From positions 1-64,000 of the IMG/VR virus record IMGVR_UViG_3300024052_000085: DNA of 64,000 nt; one strand, written 5' to 3'. A program made the position numbers and the translations under genes. Each line of letters begins with the position of its first letter. Position 1 is the first letter of the stretch. Of the stretch, positions 33,200-44,200 are shown one piece after another. The stretch comes from a virus. A model generated the notes under the pieces. The model searched no databases. It saw only the letters and a list, made by a program, of their open reading frames with translations, and had not been told where the DNA came from.

Positions 33200-33517
33200 A
33201 TGAGAAATATTTTAAGAAGGCAGTTTCATTGGGTTTATGGTAAAACGGGTATGGGTAAACCTATAGTTATGGGTCCTTATAGTGAACATTTAAAAGCGAA
33301 TACAATTTCTGAGAAATTAGAAGATGGTAGAGTCTTCAGTCTCAATACTCGAAATATGCAGCAAGCTACAAGAACTATTAAAGCTCAACTCGTTCAATCA
33401 ACAGGTAAAATAGATGAACATATTCAAAGACATGGACACTCTGTAGAAGGTCAGAAGGTTTCTTTTGATAATCCTACTTCTAGTTTAGCTAACGAAATTA
33501 TGAGATCCTCAGATTAA
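33200..33517 (+). CDS. hypothetical basic protein, 105 aa
   Basis: N-terminus RRQFHWVYGKTGMGKPIVMGPY could be taken for a P-loop but lacks the Gly-Lys-Ser/Thr end. Helical C-terminus. It lies seven bases behind the giant gene. The promoter at 33507 starts inside its last codons. Not recognised. Confidence 0.65.
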   Translation: MRNILRRQFHWVYGKTGMGKPIVMGPYSEHLKANTISEKLEDGRVFSLNTRNMQQATRTIKAQLVQSTGKIDEHIQRHGHSVEGQKVSFDNPTSSLANEIMRSSD

Positions 33518-33530
33518 ATTAGGTTATAAT
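33507..33530 (+). promoter_or_regulatory. element-type promoter CCTCAGATTAAATTA...TATAAT
   Basis: Same element and spacing as at 15086, with perfect TATAAT; the first bases overlap the end of the 105-aa gene. It leads into the membrane-protein and ATPase cluster behind a strong AAAGGAGG site. Confidence 0.7.
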
Positions 33531-33549
33531 TTTTCAAAGGAGGTTTAAT

Positions 33550-34140
33550 TTGGAACTTATTATAACGCTTATAAAATCATTCAGTCTTATGATGGGTATC
33601 TCAGGCGGAACATTATTAGTATTCGGTCTAGCGATGATCGTTTGGGTCCGCAAGAACGCTAAGTCAAAAGTATTTGCATTTTTTGTAGAACCTAATAGAG
33701 AATTAACCACAGAACTTATTACAATAGATCCTCAAAGCAATCCAGATAAAGTACGTTCGGAAGATGGCGGCGATTATCTAATACATCCTACTAAAATGTT
33801 TTGGCATTCATGGCCACCTGGATTTCCATCTTGGGTTAAAGAACCAATTCCTGCTTGCTTATATGTTAGAAATCAAGCAGAACCTTTAGATCCTGTAAAC
33901 ACTAAATCTATATTAACTGCTCACTCTCTTCGTTATATGACAGATGAAGAAATGTTAAGACAAACGTGGAAAGATGCAAGAGAACAATTAGATGCAGATA
34001 AACCATTCAATCAGTCAAAAATAAGTTTATATCTTTCTGTAGCAATAGTAATAGCACTTTGTGCTGTTGCTTATATGTCTTATAATAGTATGTCTATAAT
34101 GCAAGAGATTCAGTTACTACTTCAAGGAGCTGCATCGTAA
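33550..34140 (+). CDS. membrane protein with two helices, 196 aa
   Basis: A first helix at residues about 10-32 and a second near 165-183 enclose a soluble domain of about 130 residues with a HSWPPGFPSWVKEP segment. TTG start after AAAGGAGG. It heads the cluster with the Zot-like ATPase, so a morphogenesis role is likely. Family not recognised. Confidence 0.7.
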   Translation: MELIITLIKSFSLMMGISGGTLLVFGLAMIVWVRKNAKSKVFAFFVEPNRELTTELITIDPQSNPDKVRSEDGGDYLIHPTKMFWHSWPPGFPSWVKEPIPACLYVRNQAEPLDPVNTKSILTAHSLRYMTDEEMLRQTWKDAREQLDADKPFNQSKISLYLSVAIVIALCAVAYMSYNSMSIMQEIQLLLQGAAS

Positions 34141-34463
34141 TGGCTATAATACCTAGAGGTTTACTTGATGATGAGATGGGGGAGGATCCTCGTCCAGCTC
34201 CTTATAAAGTATTATTTGATAGTGACGATACGGAGTTAATTAAAATAACAGAAACTCCTACAAGAATGATACTTCCAATGGTTAGAATGGCTTTGATTGA
34301 TCAAGCTACCAATAAAAAAAGAAAGGAGTCTCTCATAAGTATTTTTATGAGAAACTTTGACTCTAGAATGATTTCTAGAGATCGTAAAGGAAGAATAGAA
34401 GCAGTTCAACTCCTTCAAAATAGAAGAATGGAAGAAGAAGGGTCTGACGATATTCCGTTATAG
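34140..34463 (+). CDS. hypothetical soluble protein, 107 aa
   Basis: Soluble, charged, helical in the second half. Coupled to the membrane protein before it by TAATG and followed by the Zot-like ATPase. Could be a small adaptor; no family recognised. Confidence 0.65.
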   Translation: MAIIPRGLLDDEMGEDPRPAPYKVLFDSDDTELIKITETPTRMILPMVRMALIDQATNKKRKESLISIFMRNFDSRMISRDRKGRIEAVQLLQNRRMEEEGSDDIPL

Positions 34464-34474
34464 GACATTAAATT

Positions 34475-35272
34475 ATGGCTACAGAATTAATAACACCAGA
34501 TACAGAACTAGTAACTGCTACTCCACAGCAGGTAGAAAAACCTTGGAACAAACTTACTCAAGCTGAACAAAGAGTTCTTATAGCTCAGGCTAAGCAAGAA
34601 AGGATTCTCCAAAAACAAGCTGAAGCTATAGGTTCTCTAGTACGTAACATTACATTATTCGAAGGTAAAAAGGGTAGAGGTAAAACTCTAGCTGCAGTAG
34701 CTATGGCTTATCAAATGAGAGAGTTTTTTGATATTCCAACTACTGTTATAGGCTCCAGTATGGATCTTACTGATAAATATGGTCCTTACACTTTCTTAGA
34801 TGAGAGAGAGTTTATAGATAATCTAGATCGCATTACCAAAATCAGTAAAGGTACTGAAGATGCTGAAGTAGGTGATGCTATAGAACAAGTTATGGATAAT
34901 ATGGGAATCTCAATCCATAATTCTCTTCTAGTATTCGACGAGGCTTACAAGTTCTTCGATGCTAGAACTCCTTCTGATAAGTTAGTTAGAGTATTCGGAT
35001 ACTTTGTAGCCCAGAGTCGTCATTATAAATGTAGTCTATTCTTAATATCTCCAAATAGAGATATGATAGATAAAAGAGTACGTAGACAGATAGATTGGTT
35101 TGCTAGATGTTTTACAAATAAGAGAACCAACATTACAACTGTAAGACTTACAGGCGGTGTTGAATCTTGGAAGCTTAGAGTTAACGGTCCTACCTATTGG
35201 GATATGTATGACACTCATGCTATACTTGGTTTTAGAGCTAAGCATCTCAATATAACGACAGAACAACAATGA
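34475..35272 (+). CDS. Zot-like (filamentous-phage morphogenesis type) ATPase
   Basis: 265 residues with Walker A EGKKGRGKT (63-71) and Walker B LLVFDEAYKFF (about 149-159), then ARTPSDKLV and the QSRHYKCSLFLISPN segment, matching the DEA-R...SRH...Q/SPN order of Zot/gpI-like ATPases. These drive DNA export and coat assembly at the inner membrane in filamentous phages and belong to the FtsK/HerA-type group. No C-terminal membrane helix is seen, unlike classic Zot; neighbouring membrane proteins may supply the anchor. Confidence 0.8.
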   Translation: MATELITPDTELVTATPQQVEKPWNKLTQAEQRVLIAQAKQERILQKQAEAIGSLVRNITLFEGKKGRGKTLAAVAMAYQMREFFDIPTTVIGSSMDLTDKYGPYTFLDEREFIDNLDRITKISKGTEDAEVGDAIEQVMDNMGISIHNSLLVFDEAYKFFDARTPSDKLVRVFGYFVAQSRHYKCSLFLISPNRDMIDKRVRRQIDWFARCFTNKRTNITTVRLTGGVESWKLRVNGPTYWDMYDTHAILGFRAKHLNITTEQQ

Positions 35273-35475
35273 TCTTGACTCTTACAACCTCAGGAAGAAG
35301 AAAAGCTAAGGACGTTATGGGTAAAGGGATAGAGCAATCTATCCTTTCTACCTTAGAAGAGAATGGTCCTGCTACTATCGAAGAACTAGCAAAAGATATT
35401 GCCATTGCAGAGTTTAAAGTTAAAGAAGCTGCTGCTAAGCTAGCTAACGGCAATTATCTTACGAGGGAAGACTAA
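35269..35475 (+). CDS. winged-helix protein, 68 aa
   Basis: The segment IEQSILSTLEENGPATIEELAKDI...EFKVKEAAAKL (read in parts) has winged-helix spacing. Coupled to the ATPase and the following membrane gene by start/stop overlaps. May regulate the late genes. Confidence 0.7.
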   Translation: MILTLTTSGRRKAKDVMGKGIEQSILSTLEENGPATIEELAKDIAIAEFKVKEAAAKLANGNYLTRED

Positions 35476-35780
35476 TGCCTGCTCTGTTTTTTATCTTAGG
35501 ATCTGTAATGCTATTTATGTTTATATTTATAGCAGGCAAAACAGGTCTAGGTACTATAAAACCTTTACTCTCAGTAGCTTATGTGGGTCTCTGGTTATAT
35601 TGTATGTTTGAAGCTGTAATGATATTTTCTACAGATAGAAAAAAGGGTAAAATGACTGTAGAAGAAGTACAGTCTGAATATGGAAGAAGAATTGGAGGAG
35701 GAAGAAGGAGAAAAAGAATTAGTACTCAGGAAGCTTATGCTGCAAGGATAGCAGCTTATGGTGAAGTATACAAAAGATAA
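35475..35780 (+). CDS. membrane protein with basic tail, 101 aa
   Basis: Two membrane helices (residues about 2-20 and 30-52) then an Arg/Lys-rich cytoplasmic tail (RRIGGGRRRKR). TAATG-coupled on both sides. The basic tail could touch DNA or acidic partners during assembly. Confidence 0.7.
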   Translation: MPALFFILGSVMLFMFIFIAGKTGLGTIKPLLSVAYVGLWLYCMFEAVMIFSTDRKKGKMTVEEVQSEYGRRIGGGRRRKRISTQEAYAARIAAYGEVYKR

Positions 35781-35872
35781 TGTTTACATTTGAACAAAGA
35801 CATATTTTATTGTTTGCAGTAATTGGAATTGTATTAATAGCTACGTTTATAGTTTTATATGATACGCCGTAA
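35780..35872 (+). CDS. single-helix membrane micro-protein, 30 aa
   Basis: One hydrophobic helix (about 9-25) with a short charged head. Begins on the last base of the previous stop codon and overlaps the next start. Possible minor virion protein. Confidence 0.55.
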   Translation: MFTFEQRHILLFAVIGIVLIATFIVLYDTP

Positions 35873-36965
35873 TATAGTAATCACGTCACTCCTAATAATT
35901 GTATTAGCTCTCATTCCGATGAGGGCTTTTGCTCTGTCTGATGTTCCAAATAAATTTGAAATTATAGACGTTATCAAAGCTCGTAGTGTAGTAGAAGTCG
36001 GAGATGCTTTATACATTATGCAGTACAATGTAGAATATACTGCACCAGCTTGGAGTTCTGCCTTTGATTCAATAGGAGGTTCAGGTTCAGGTATTGATGG
36101 AACTTTCCTAGGTGCTCTAAGAGACTATGATAGTACAGGTCCGTCCTATAATGATGCTGCTGGATTAATTGGAGGTATTTATACTGGCTCTAGTTTACAA
36201 GAAGGGTACGGATACGGAATTTGGTCTATATATGCATCTGCTAATACTTATGCTACTTACACATTTCCTAATGAAGAAGTTTTGTGTATGTTTAACGGTG
36301 CAAATGGGCCCGCTAACCAACTAATATGTAAAAATGCAGGTGACTTTGAAGAAGTAGGTTATGACAACCTAATAAATAATAGCGGTCTTCAGACTGAAGT
36401 AGTTAAGATGTTTAATACTTTGGAGATTCAATGGGACCAGATTAACCAAACCCAGAATAGTGGAGCTCCAAATAGTATTGACTTAATAAATATAGCCTCT
36501 AATGGAGAACCTCTATTAACTGCTTTAGGTTCGGATTATGCAAATAATACTATACTTAAATTAAAGTTAGCTTTGGTAGACCTCTTTGAGGCGGGTACTG
36601 TTTCACCTAGTTATATAGAAGAAACTTTTGATACTACTTATTCAGACAATATGACTAACTATTTTGTAGGTACTGATTTAGATCAAGATCCTGCGTCAGG
36701 CTCTCCTTTAGTTATGTTAGGTGTCTGGTTAAGTATGCCTACTATAGTTGTTTCTACTTTAATAGTTCTTATGGTAGGAGGTAGTATTGCGGGAGCTACT
36801 ATAATAGCTACAGGACGTTCTGAGATAGGAATGTTCTCGATGATAATGATAATTCAAGTAGCTGCATTTGTTGGAATGATAAGCTTTGCAGTAGCAGCAA
36901 TCTTAGCAATGTTAGGAGCTTTAGCATTGGGTTACATATTCTTCTATAAGAGTAGTACATCTTGA
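35859..36965 (+). CDS. exported membrane protein with signal peptide and three C-terminal helices, 368 aa
   Basis: A signal peptide ending in an A-x-A site (MRAFA near residue 25), an extracellular region of about 250 residues rich in Asn, Ser, Gly and Tyr, and three membrane helices (about 285-362). Two Cys occur near 144 and 155. A virion membrane or fusion-type glycoprotein is one reading. It overlaps both neighbours. Confidence 0.75.
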   Translation: MIRRNIVITSLLIIVLALIPMRAFALSDVPNKFEIIDVIKARSVVEVGDALYIMQYNVEYTAPAWSSAFDSIGGSGSGIDGTFLGALRDYDSTGPSYNDAAGLIGGIYTGSSLQEGYGYGIWSIYASANTYATYTFPNEEVLCMFNGANGPANQLICKNAGDFEEVGYDNLINNSGLQTEVVKMFNTLEIQWDQINQTQNSGAPNSIDLINIASNGEPLLTALGSDYANNTILKLKLALVDLFEAGTVSPSYIEETFDTTYSDNMTNYFVGTDLDQDPASGSPLVMLGVWLSMPTIVVSTLIVLMVGGSIAGATIIATGRSEIGMFSMIMIIQVAAFVGMISFAVAAILAMLGALALGYIFFYKSSTS

Positions 36966-38287
36966 AAAAGAAAAATCTAGTAACTATAATATTAATAACA
37001 CTTACTACTCTTCTTTTAGGAGGTGTAGTTCAAGGGGATTCGGTACACGTAGGAGGAGCTGCATTAGTTCAGGGTATTGAAGTTCCTGCAGCCTCTGTTG
37101 CGGCTGTAGATGTTACTGTAGCTGTAAAAATTGATAGTGAATCCGAAATAGCTTCTGGTATAAGCGACGATGAAGTAGGAGATACTGGAGTTGCAACTGC
37201 TTTGATAACAATGCAATTGCATTCAGGAACTACTGATGTTCCTTTTATGCCTGGAACTAAGAATCAGCCAATACTTCAATATATAGATAAAGTGGGGACT
37301 AATGTTACCTCAGGTACTACTACACCTGCTTATAGTGGAGTAGGTGAAGATTTATTACCCTCTGCCCCTGCTGAAGAAGTATTTATGGCTATAGATCATA
37401 GAGCTCTTACTTTAGAAATGGATATGGGTCAAACTTCTTCAGGTACTTCAAGTGATTGGGAACTATACTATTTTAATCCTACAACCAATCTTTGGGTACT
37501 TTTTCCTGATGCTGAGGCACGTTTTACTACAACAGTAGGTCTTACAACTTTAAGTAGTACTACTGATCTACCTCTTGGGTGGACTAAAGGTACTCCGACA
37601 GACTTTGTAAGTATGACAGCTAATGCTTATTGGATTAAACTTAAACAAATAGCTGTAATAACTCCAAAGGTTCCGCAAGTAAAAACGATAGAATATAGAA
37701 CAGGAATCATGTTGTTTCATATGGATGAACATCAGATAAGCTTTGCGCAAGACTTCCTAGTCTATAAAGGAGGTACTACTACAATGAGAACGTTTAATAG
37801 TTATTTTCCAGGCTTTGATGGAATTACCCAAGCAGATCAGCCTTATCTAGAAATGAATTATGGAGCAACTACATCAGGATCTACTGATTGGGGTTTTGAA
37901 AGTTCTGTAGGCCTTAATTTAGACAAGAATGAATCGGGAAGTATATTTTCTAAATCAGGTTCTATGACTTTTAACTTTACTACAGCTGCTGCAGCTGGAG
38001 GTAATAACGCATTTACATTGTCTACGCCTGGATCTTCAAGCTACTACGGAGAATGGTCACATAATGAAAATGATGGTGGTGGTTATTATTCAGGAGCTGG
38101 AATAGAATCTCACTCAAAAGGATTTACTAATAAAGCAAGTAAATATAAAACAGCGAGAGAAGAAGATAATTCGGATAGCGTAACCTCAGATACCGGCGTA
38201 GTCGGAATAAGTAATTTAAAAGGAACAGATCCGGGGGGAACTGACACTACTCCCGTTTTTGGAGCGAAATTAAATGACCCTAGTTAA
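36962..38287 (+). CDS. exported surface protein, 441 aa
   Basis: TTG start on the previous stop; N-terminal signal peptide (residues about 4-25). The rest is Thr/Ser/Gly-rich and beta-like with no further membrane helix, so it would be released or held non-covalently. The last residues, VFGAKLNDPS, match blade-end motifs in the giant protein that follows (FGSKLTDPS, IGTKLSDPA). Likely a virion surface subunit. Confidence 0.7.
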   Translation: MKKKNLVTIILITLTTLLLGGVVQGDSVHVGGAALVQGIEVPAASVAAVDVTVAVKIDSESEIASGISDDEVGDTGVATALITMQLHSGTTDVPFMPGTKNQPILQYIDKVGTNVTSGTTTPAYSGVGEDLLPSAPAEEVFMAIDHRALTLEMDMGQTSSGTSSDWELYYFNPTTNLWVLFPDAEARFTTTVGLTTLSSTTDLPLGWTKGTPTDFVSMTANAYWIKLKQIAVITPKVPQVKTIEYRTGIMLFHMDEHQISFAQDFLVYKGGTTTMRTFNSYFPGFDGITQADQPYLEMNYGATTSGSTDWGFESSVGLNLDKNESGSIFSKSGSMTFNFTTAAAAGGNNAFTLSTPGSSSYYGEWSHNENDGGGYYSGAGIESHSKGFTNKASKYKTAREEDNSDSVTSDTGVVGISNLKGTDPGGTDTTPVFGAKLNDPS

Positions 38288-41200
38288 ACATGCAGACAAG
38301 TCCTGGATTTTAACCTGGACTTTAAGTCTTTTAACGATTTTAGGTTTTATAGGTTTACTAGTATATTCTAGTTTACCTACAACTGTACTTGCTAGTCATG
38401 ATCCTACAGCAGATCCCGATGACCCACATGCTGCCTTTAGAGTAGTTGATGTTAGGGAGGCTTACGGCAGGTTAGTACTTGAAGTTCAACACTTTAAGTC
38501 TAATGGAGACCATTGGTTCTATGAAGTTTATACTTGGGAAGGTACAGAAGAATTTAATAGACTTCCAGCTATTAATCCTCAGGGTCAATTATTATTAGAA
38601 GATAATAGTATTGCTCCTTATATTGCTAATCCTGAATATAATGAAGTAGGTATACTAAATCTAGACGAGTACAGAAAGGATGTTCCTCCAGAAGTACAGT
38701 ACATACCAATTAAGAAAGTAGAGTTTGAATTCCAAAAGGTAATAGAGGATGTAATTCCGTCAGATCCAGGAAAAGATACTTACTTTCAGTTTCTTGTAAC
38801 TTCAGGGGAAACTATAGGCTGGGAACAAGAGCAAGTTCTACAGAAACTAGGCCCACCCCTATCCAGTTCAAATAACGTAGTTGGAGATTTAGCCCCCGTA
38901 GTTGGGGATACATTAACTTATATTTACAGTGATGGTCCTGAACTACAATATTCTAATGAGACAGCCTTAAATAAAGAGGCTATTATTCAACAGGTAGCCT
39001 CTATTCATCAAGTACGCACAGAAAAGGGTTGGACAGGTAATAAGGGTAGAGTATTATCTCCTGAAGTTAAAAGCACTCCTAAATCAATAGAGGGAGCTAA
39101 ACTTCTAAGTATTAGATTTGCTCATCTACAGGGAACTACTTATTTTGAAGATGGAACTATATTTAATGGAGACACTGATCTCTTAGCAGGTATTGACGAT
39201 TATTTTGAGAGAGTTGATTTAAGGACTGATAGAAGTAAGACCTACAGTATTGGAGAAGATCTATATAGAACTGAACTGTATCAGACTGCTATTCATAGTG
39301 AAAATGAAAATGGAGAACTCTTAGATATATCCTATGACTTCATCAGAGTGCCAGATACCGATACCTGGGTAATGGGGACTCATCCAGATTATAAAGTTAT
39401 TGCTGATGAATCTACTCTAACTATAATAGATCCCACAGACACATATGGAGGTAGATGGTATACTCCTGCTCCTCTAACTTTTAAGGATAATACTGCTTAC
39501 TACTATGATGATGGATTAAAGTGGGTCTATTCTCTAACTCCTTCTGGAATAAAACTTGATGCTGAAGTTCATGAACCTAGGGGAGAAAGAGACTATGAAT
39601 TTACTTTCTTACCTTTGGGTGAAGGTATACAACCCTTTAGAATAGATAGTGATGGTAATGCAGTAACTGCTGATAGAGCTGTATCCACTACAGGTGGGGA
39701 AATTTACTTTGACTTTACTTTAAATGAGAATGATTATAGTATTGAACCTCAGTTAGTTGTTCCACGAGCTTTTGCTGAATTTGGAGAGGATATTAATAAA
39801 GTAAGGGTGAGTGCTTCTCCTTGGGAGATAGTAGACGACTATACGATTAAATTTACTTTTGATGATAAGGATATAACGAGTTATCCTTATGTACTTGATC
39901 CTACTACTACTATTTCACTAGTTGGAAATCCTCTACAAAATGGTATGATGTTCGGGACTATGTACTGTAATCCTATAACAGCTGGGTTTTACCCAAACTG
40001 GACTTGTGGTAGTGTTCATGGAACTGGACCAGAAGACTATTATATAGGTAAGTCTTCTGGTTCAGCTTATGAAGCAAAGAGGGGGATGATTAAGTTTGAC
40101 TTGAATAGTCTTCCTGCAGGTATTGTTATAACTAGAGCTTATATAGATATGTATAACTTTACTGGTGGAAGGAACTTTGATTCCACAGATTATGGGGATG
40201 ACCGTATTAATTTCCATAGACTTAGAAAAGAATGGGATATGAACGCAAACTGGACTAAAGCTACCAATAGTGTAAACTGGACAGGAGGTGGTGCTAGTCA
40301 AGACTGTTGGCATATAACTGCTAATAGCAATACTGGTTGTGATAGAGATACTGAAGTGTCTGCATCACTTGATGCTTATTCTGCTACCTCTCATCCTAAT
40401 GATAGCAATGCAGACTGTAACTGTTGGCATAGATGGGAAGGTGAAAAGTTATTAGTAGATGTTAGGCAGATGTATAGTGGTATGCGCCCTAACTATGGAT
40501 GGGTTATTGAACATCCTCAAGCTGAAAACTCTGCTAAACTGCAGGGTACCTGGGCCTACTGGTATTATGGCTATTATGGCTATAACCAAGTAGTAACACT
40601 TGGTCTTGCTACATATGCTCCACATATGACTGTGGAATATACTTTCCCTTCAATTGACAGTTGTGTTACTCAGACTAATTGGTATACAACAAATCAGGGT
40701 AGTTCCCCAGCTATGTGGGATGGTCAGATAGCTCACAACAATAACCACGTTGCTGCAACCTTCGTAACTAGAACTAGAGAACCTACAACATCTAATTCTG
40801 GGAACGCTAATTATGATACTGATATTACTGATACCCATATTAAAGTAGGTTGGTATGCAAAGCAAGGTATGACAAACGTTTTCTGGATACAACGAGGTGT
40901 TGTAATGTACGACACTTCAAATCTTCCAGATGATGCTATAGTAGTAGATGCAAAGTGGCACTTCACAATTAGTGCTAAAGCCAACCAAAATACTTCTGTT
41001 ACAGCTGAATATGCCTATGATGGGTCTGTTGGTAGTTTCAACTCCTTAGCTAGTCAATCTATAAATTTAGTTGGACTGAATTATACAGACCCTGATGGAC
41101 TGAATCCTAATAGTGGTTTAGCTGGAGCTAATAGACATGACTTAACTAGTATGACCACTTGGAATACTAATGACTATGGCGTCCTAAAACGTTCTGTAGA

Positions 41201-44200
41201 ACCAATGACAGTAGATATGTATATCTACGATGCAAAACAGAATTCTCAAGGTAATATTAACAATGCAGGAGGAGGCCTTTACGGTCAAACACATTATGTA
41301 GATAGTCCCTATCATCATAGAGACCTTACAGACTTTGGTATGGCCTACATAAATAAAACTGGTATTACTAAGTTTGCAATTCTACATAGTGATGATAGAC
41401 AAGGTGACCCTCCTATTTGGTATAATGACTTGTGGTCTTACCTCAATATAGCCTCTTCTGAGGCAGGTTCTCAGTATGAACATAAGTTAGAAGTTACTTA
41501 TAGAGTACCTTGTGCTGAAGTGGGTACTGAAGCTACAGATACAGTTACTAATACCGCAGTTAGTACATACTATGGTACAGATGCTAATGACGATTGGAGT
41601 TATCAAATAGGTAACTATCCTGCTCAGGGAGCTACTAGAAAATGGCATGGTATGTGGGCTGATTCAGCTCATGCTATGCAGAACGCTTCCATTCTGTATT
41701 TGAGTTTTGGTCAACATAGTTCAGGGCAAACTAACTGGTCAACCCTTGCTGGGGATGAATACTACTTTGCTTTTAGATCTGTAGTTAACTTCGATACTAG
41801 TAACCTCCCAGATTATACTCAATGTACGTCTGCTACTCATACTTCTTATCCAGCTGTAGATGGAGAGTATCAGACATACAACTCAGCTGGTTATGAATGG
41901 TATAACATGACCAATGAGAACAGAACTACTGGCTCCAATACTCAAACAACTGATTCTACATCTACTACTATGAGAGTAGGGTTCCAGATGCATTCTACTC
42001 AAAGGAAGTATACTCATCAGTGGCGATCTGAATTACAGTTTGATACTTCAGGTATTCCAGCTAATGCTGTAATTACTGATGCTACCTTAAGGTTGAAGAA
42101 AGCTAACTCACCTGGTGTTTATAGTGCTAATTCTGTTGTAGGTATGGAGAGATCTAATACTTGGGGTGCTGGACCTAATGGTACTAGCCTACAAGAGGAT
42201 GACTATGATAATATGGACTTTAGAGCCATAGCTTTTGGTCAACCAAATGATACTGCTCCAGGTATTAAGTATTTCCAGATTAATAGCCTGGGTCTTGAGA
42301 ACTCAATAAAGAAAGGTGTTGGGGCTATTACTCAGTTAGGCCTTATGGATTCAAGGATATTAAATAATAAAGAGATTTGGAACGGCAGCAACAGTACTGC
42401 TACCTCATGGTATACAGTAGAGAATGGTAACGCTACCACTAAACCTCAATTATCTGTAAACTACTATGTACCTTGTGACAATGGTATTATAGATGCATGG
42501 TTAGACCTTGGAATCTCTGGAGCTAGACTATGGTCTAAAAATAGTCCACTAGGAGCCCATAACTGGTTTGGCTCAGGAAATGCATACACACTTAACTCCT
42601 TAAAACCTCATCCAGAAAGTGACCTAACAGTTGTGGGAGTAAAGGTAGAAGCTGGGCATGCGGATAACTATGGTTCTGCTGTAGCTAGTGATTTCCATAA
42701 ACATACTAAAGGCCAGATTACAGAAGAAATACCTGCTGTTAGGATGAACTGGGACGATTATACTAGATTCCAGTTTACTGATGAAGGTCTATATTCTGTA
42801 AATACAACTGGACATACTCAAATAGGTTTGCAGTTAGGTAATGACTACTGGGATTATGAACCAGTACATAATGGAGGAGGGTGGTCCTACGAAATTGTTC
42901 TCCATTCCTATACTGATGCTACTTCCAGGCCTAAGTTAACTGTTGTTCATGGTTATCAGAATCAAGCAGCTTTCTATTCTAATGCTATACATAATAAAGT
43001 ATTAACTATCAATACTAGTGGTACTACTTGGGTAAACCCTCTGACTAATACCATGAAACAGGATATAATAAATGGTATAACAGGTCACTTATCTGAAAGT
43101 ACTTCTTGGAATACTGCTGTTAAAGCCAATATGTCAGTTGGAGAAGTAATAAGGACTGACGATGATACAGTTACTATAACTTTCGGGAATCATAGTACTT
43201 ATGCTCCTAGTGTAGCTGAAACTATGACCATACTTATACCTGCTAGTGCTACTAACGATGCTCTTGCTAGTCTACCATCTCGTAGTACTTTTCAGGTAGA
43301 TCCTGTTCCATTTTCTTTTACAGCAGCAACTCCTACAATGGCTACTAATACAGGTCCTTTGACTTTAACCTTAACAGGTGCAGGTCTTCCCCCAGGAGGT
43401 AGCTTACCTTTCCAAGGATCAGAAGATGTAAGGATGCAGAAATCTGGTGAACCTGATATTGTATGTTCAGGAGTTTCTGGAGGAGGTAGCTCGTCTGTTG
43501 TTAGTTGCCCTACAACTGGAGCACCTGTAGGAGCTTGGGATATTAAAGTTATAAACGGTGCAGGACTAACTGGTACACTTTCTGCTAATACTACTTTATA
43601 TTCTCCTTGGTCTAGTACAGTAAATGGAGGAGACTTTAGTCCTGGAGGATCAGACTATGGTGTATTTGCTCATGATGCAGTTCCCTACTTCACAGTTCAA
43701 GCTTTTGATGAAGTAGAAAAAGAATGGGGTGTCGCTTCTAGTCCTCCTACTTCATTACCTACTACTGCTGGTATGGATGCTGAATTTAATTTAACAAAGA
43801 CTAGAATAGTAGTTGCTACTTCTACAACTATAACCCCTTTATATGCTTATGAGTTTTCACCTCTAACAGGAGTTATTGGAGGAACATCTTCACCTGCTTC
43901 ACCAACTCTTATGGGAACTACCTCTTTAGACTTTGGATATGCCGATAATGTTATCGGAACAACAACTACTGGTGGTGACTATTTCTACATAAATGATGTT
44001 GACACATCAGCTGCTATAGCTAGCTTCTGGACTAGTACATTAGCTAATACTTCTACTAAACCTACAGCTACTTGTAACGATATTGATGTTACGGTAAGTT
44101 ATATAGCTGTAGGATGTGATTCTGCTCCCTACTTATTTGTATACAACTTCGATAACGCTACTCCTGCTATAGGTACTAAACTTAGTGATCCTGCTAATCC

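Noticed and set aside
33200-33300. P-loop in YGKTGMGKPIV
   Set aside because: Lacks the final Lys-Ser/Thr of a Walker A motif and any Walker B; the protein has only 105 residues.
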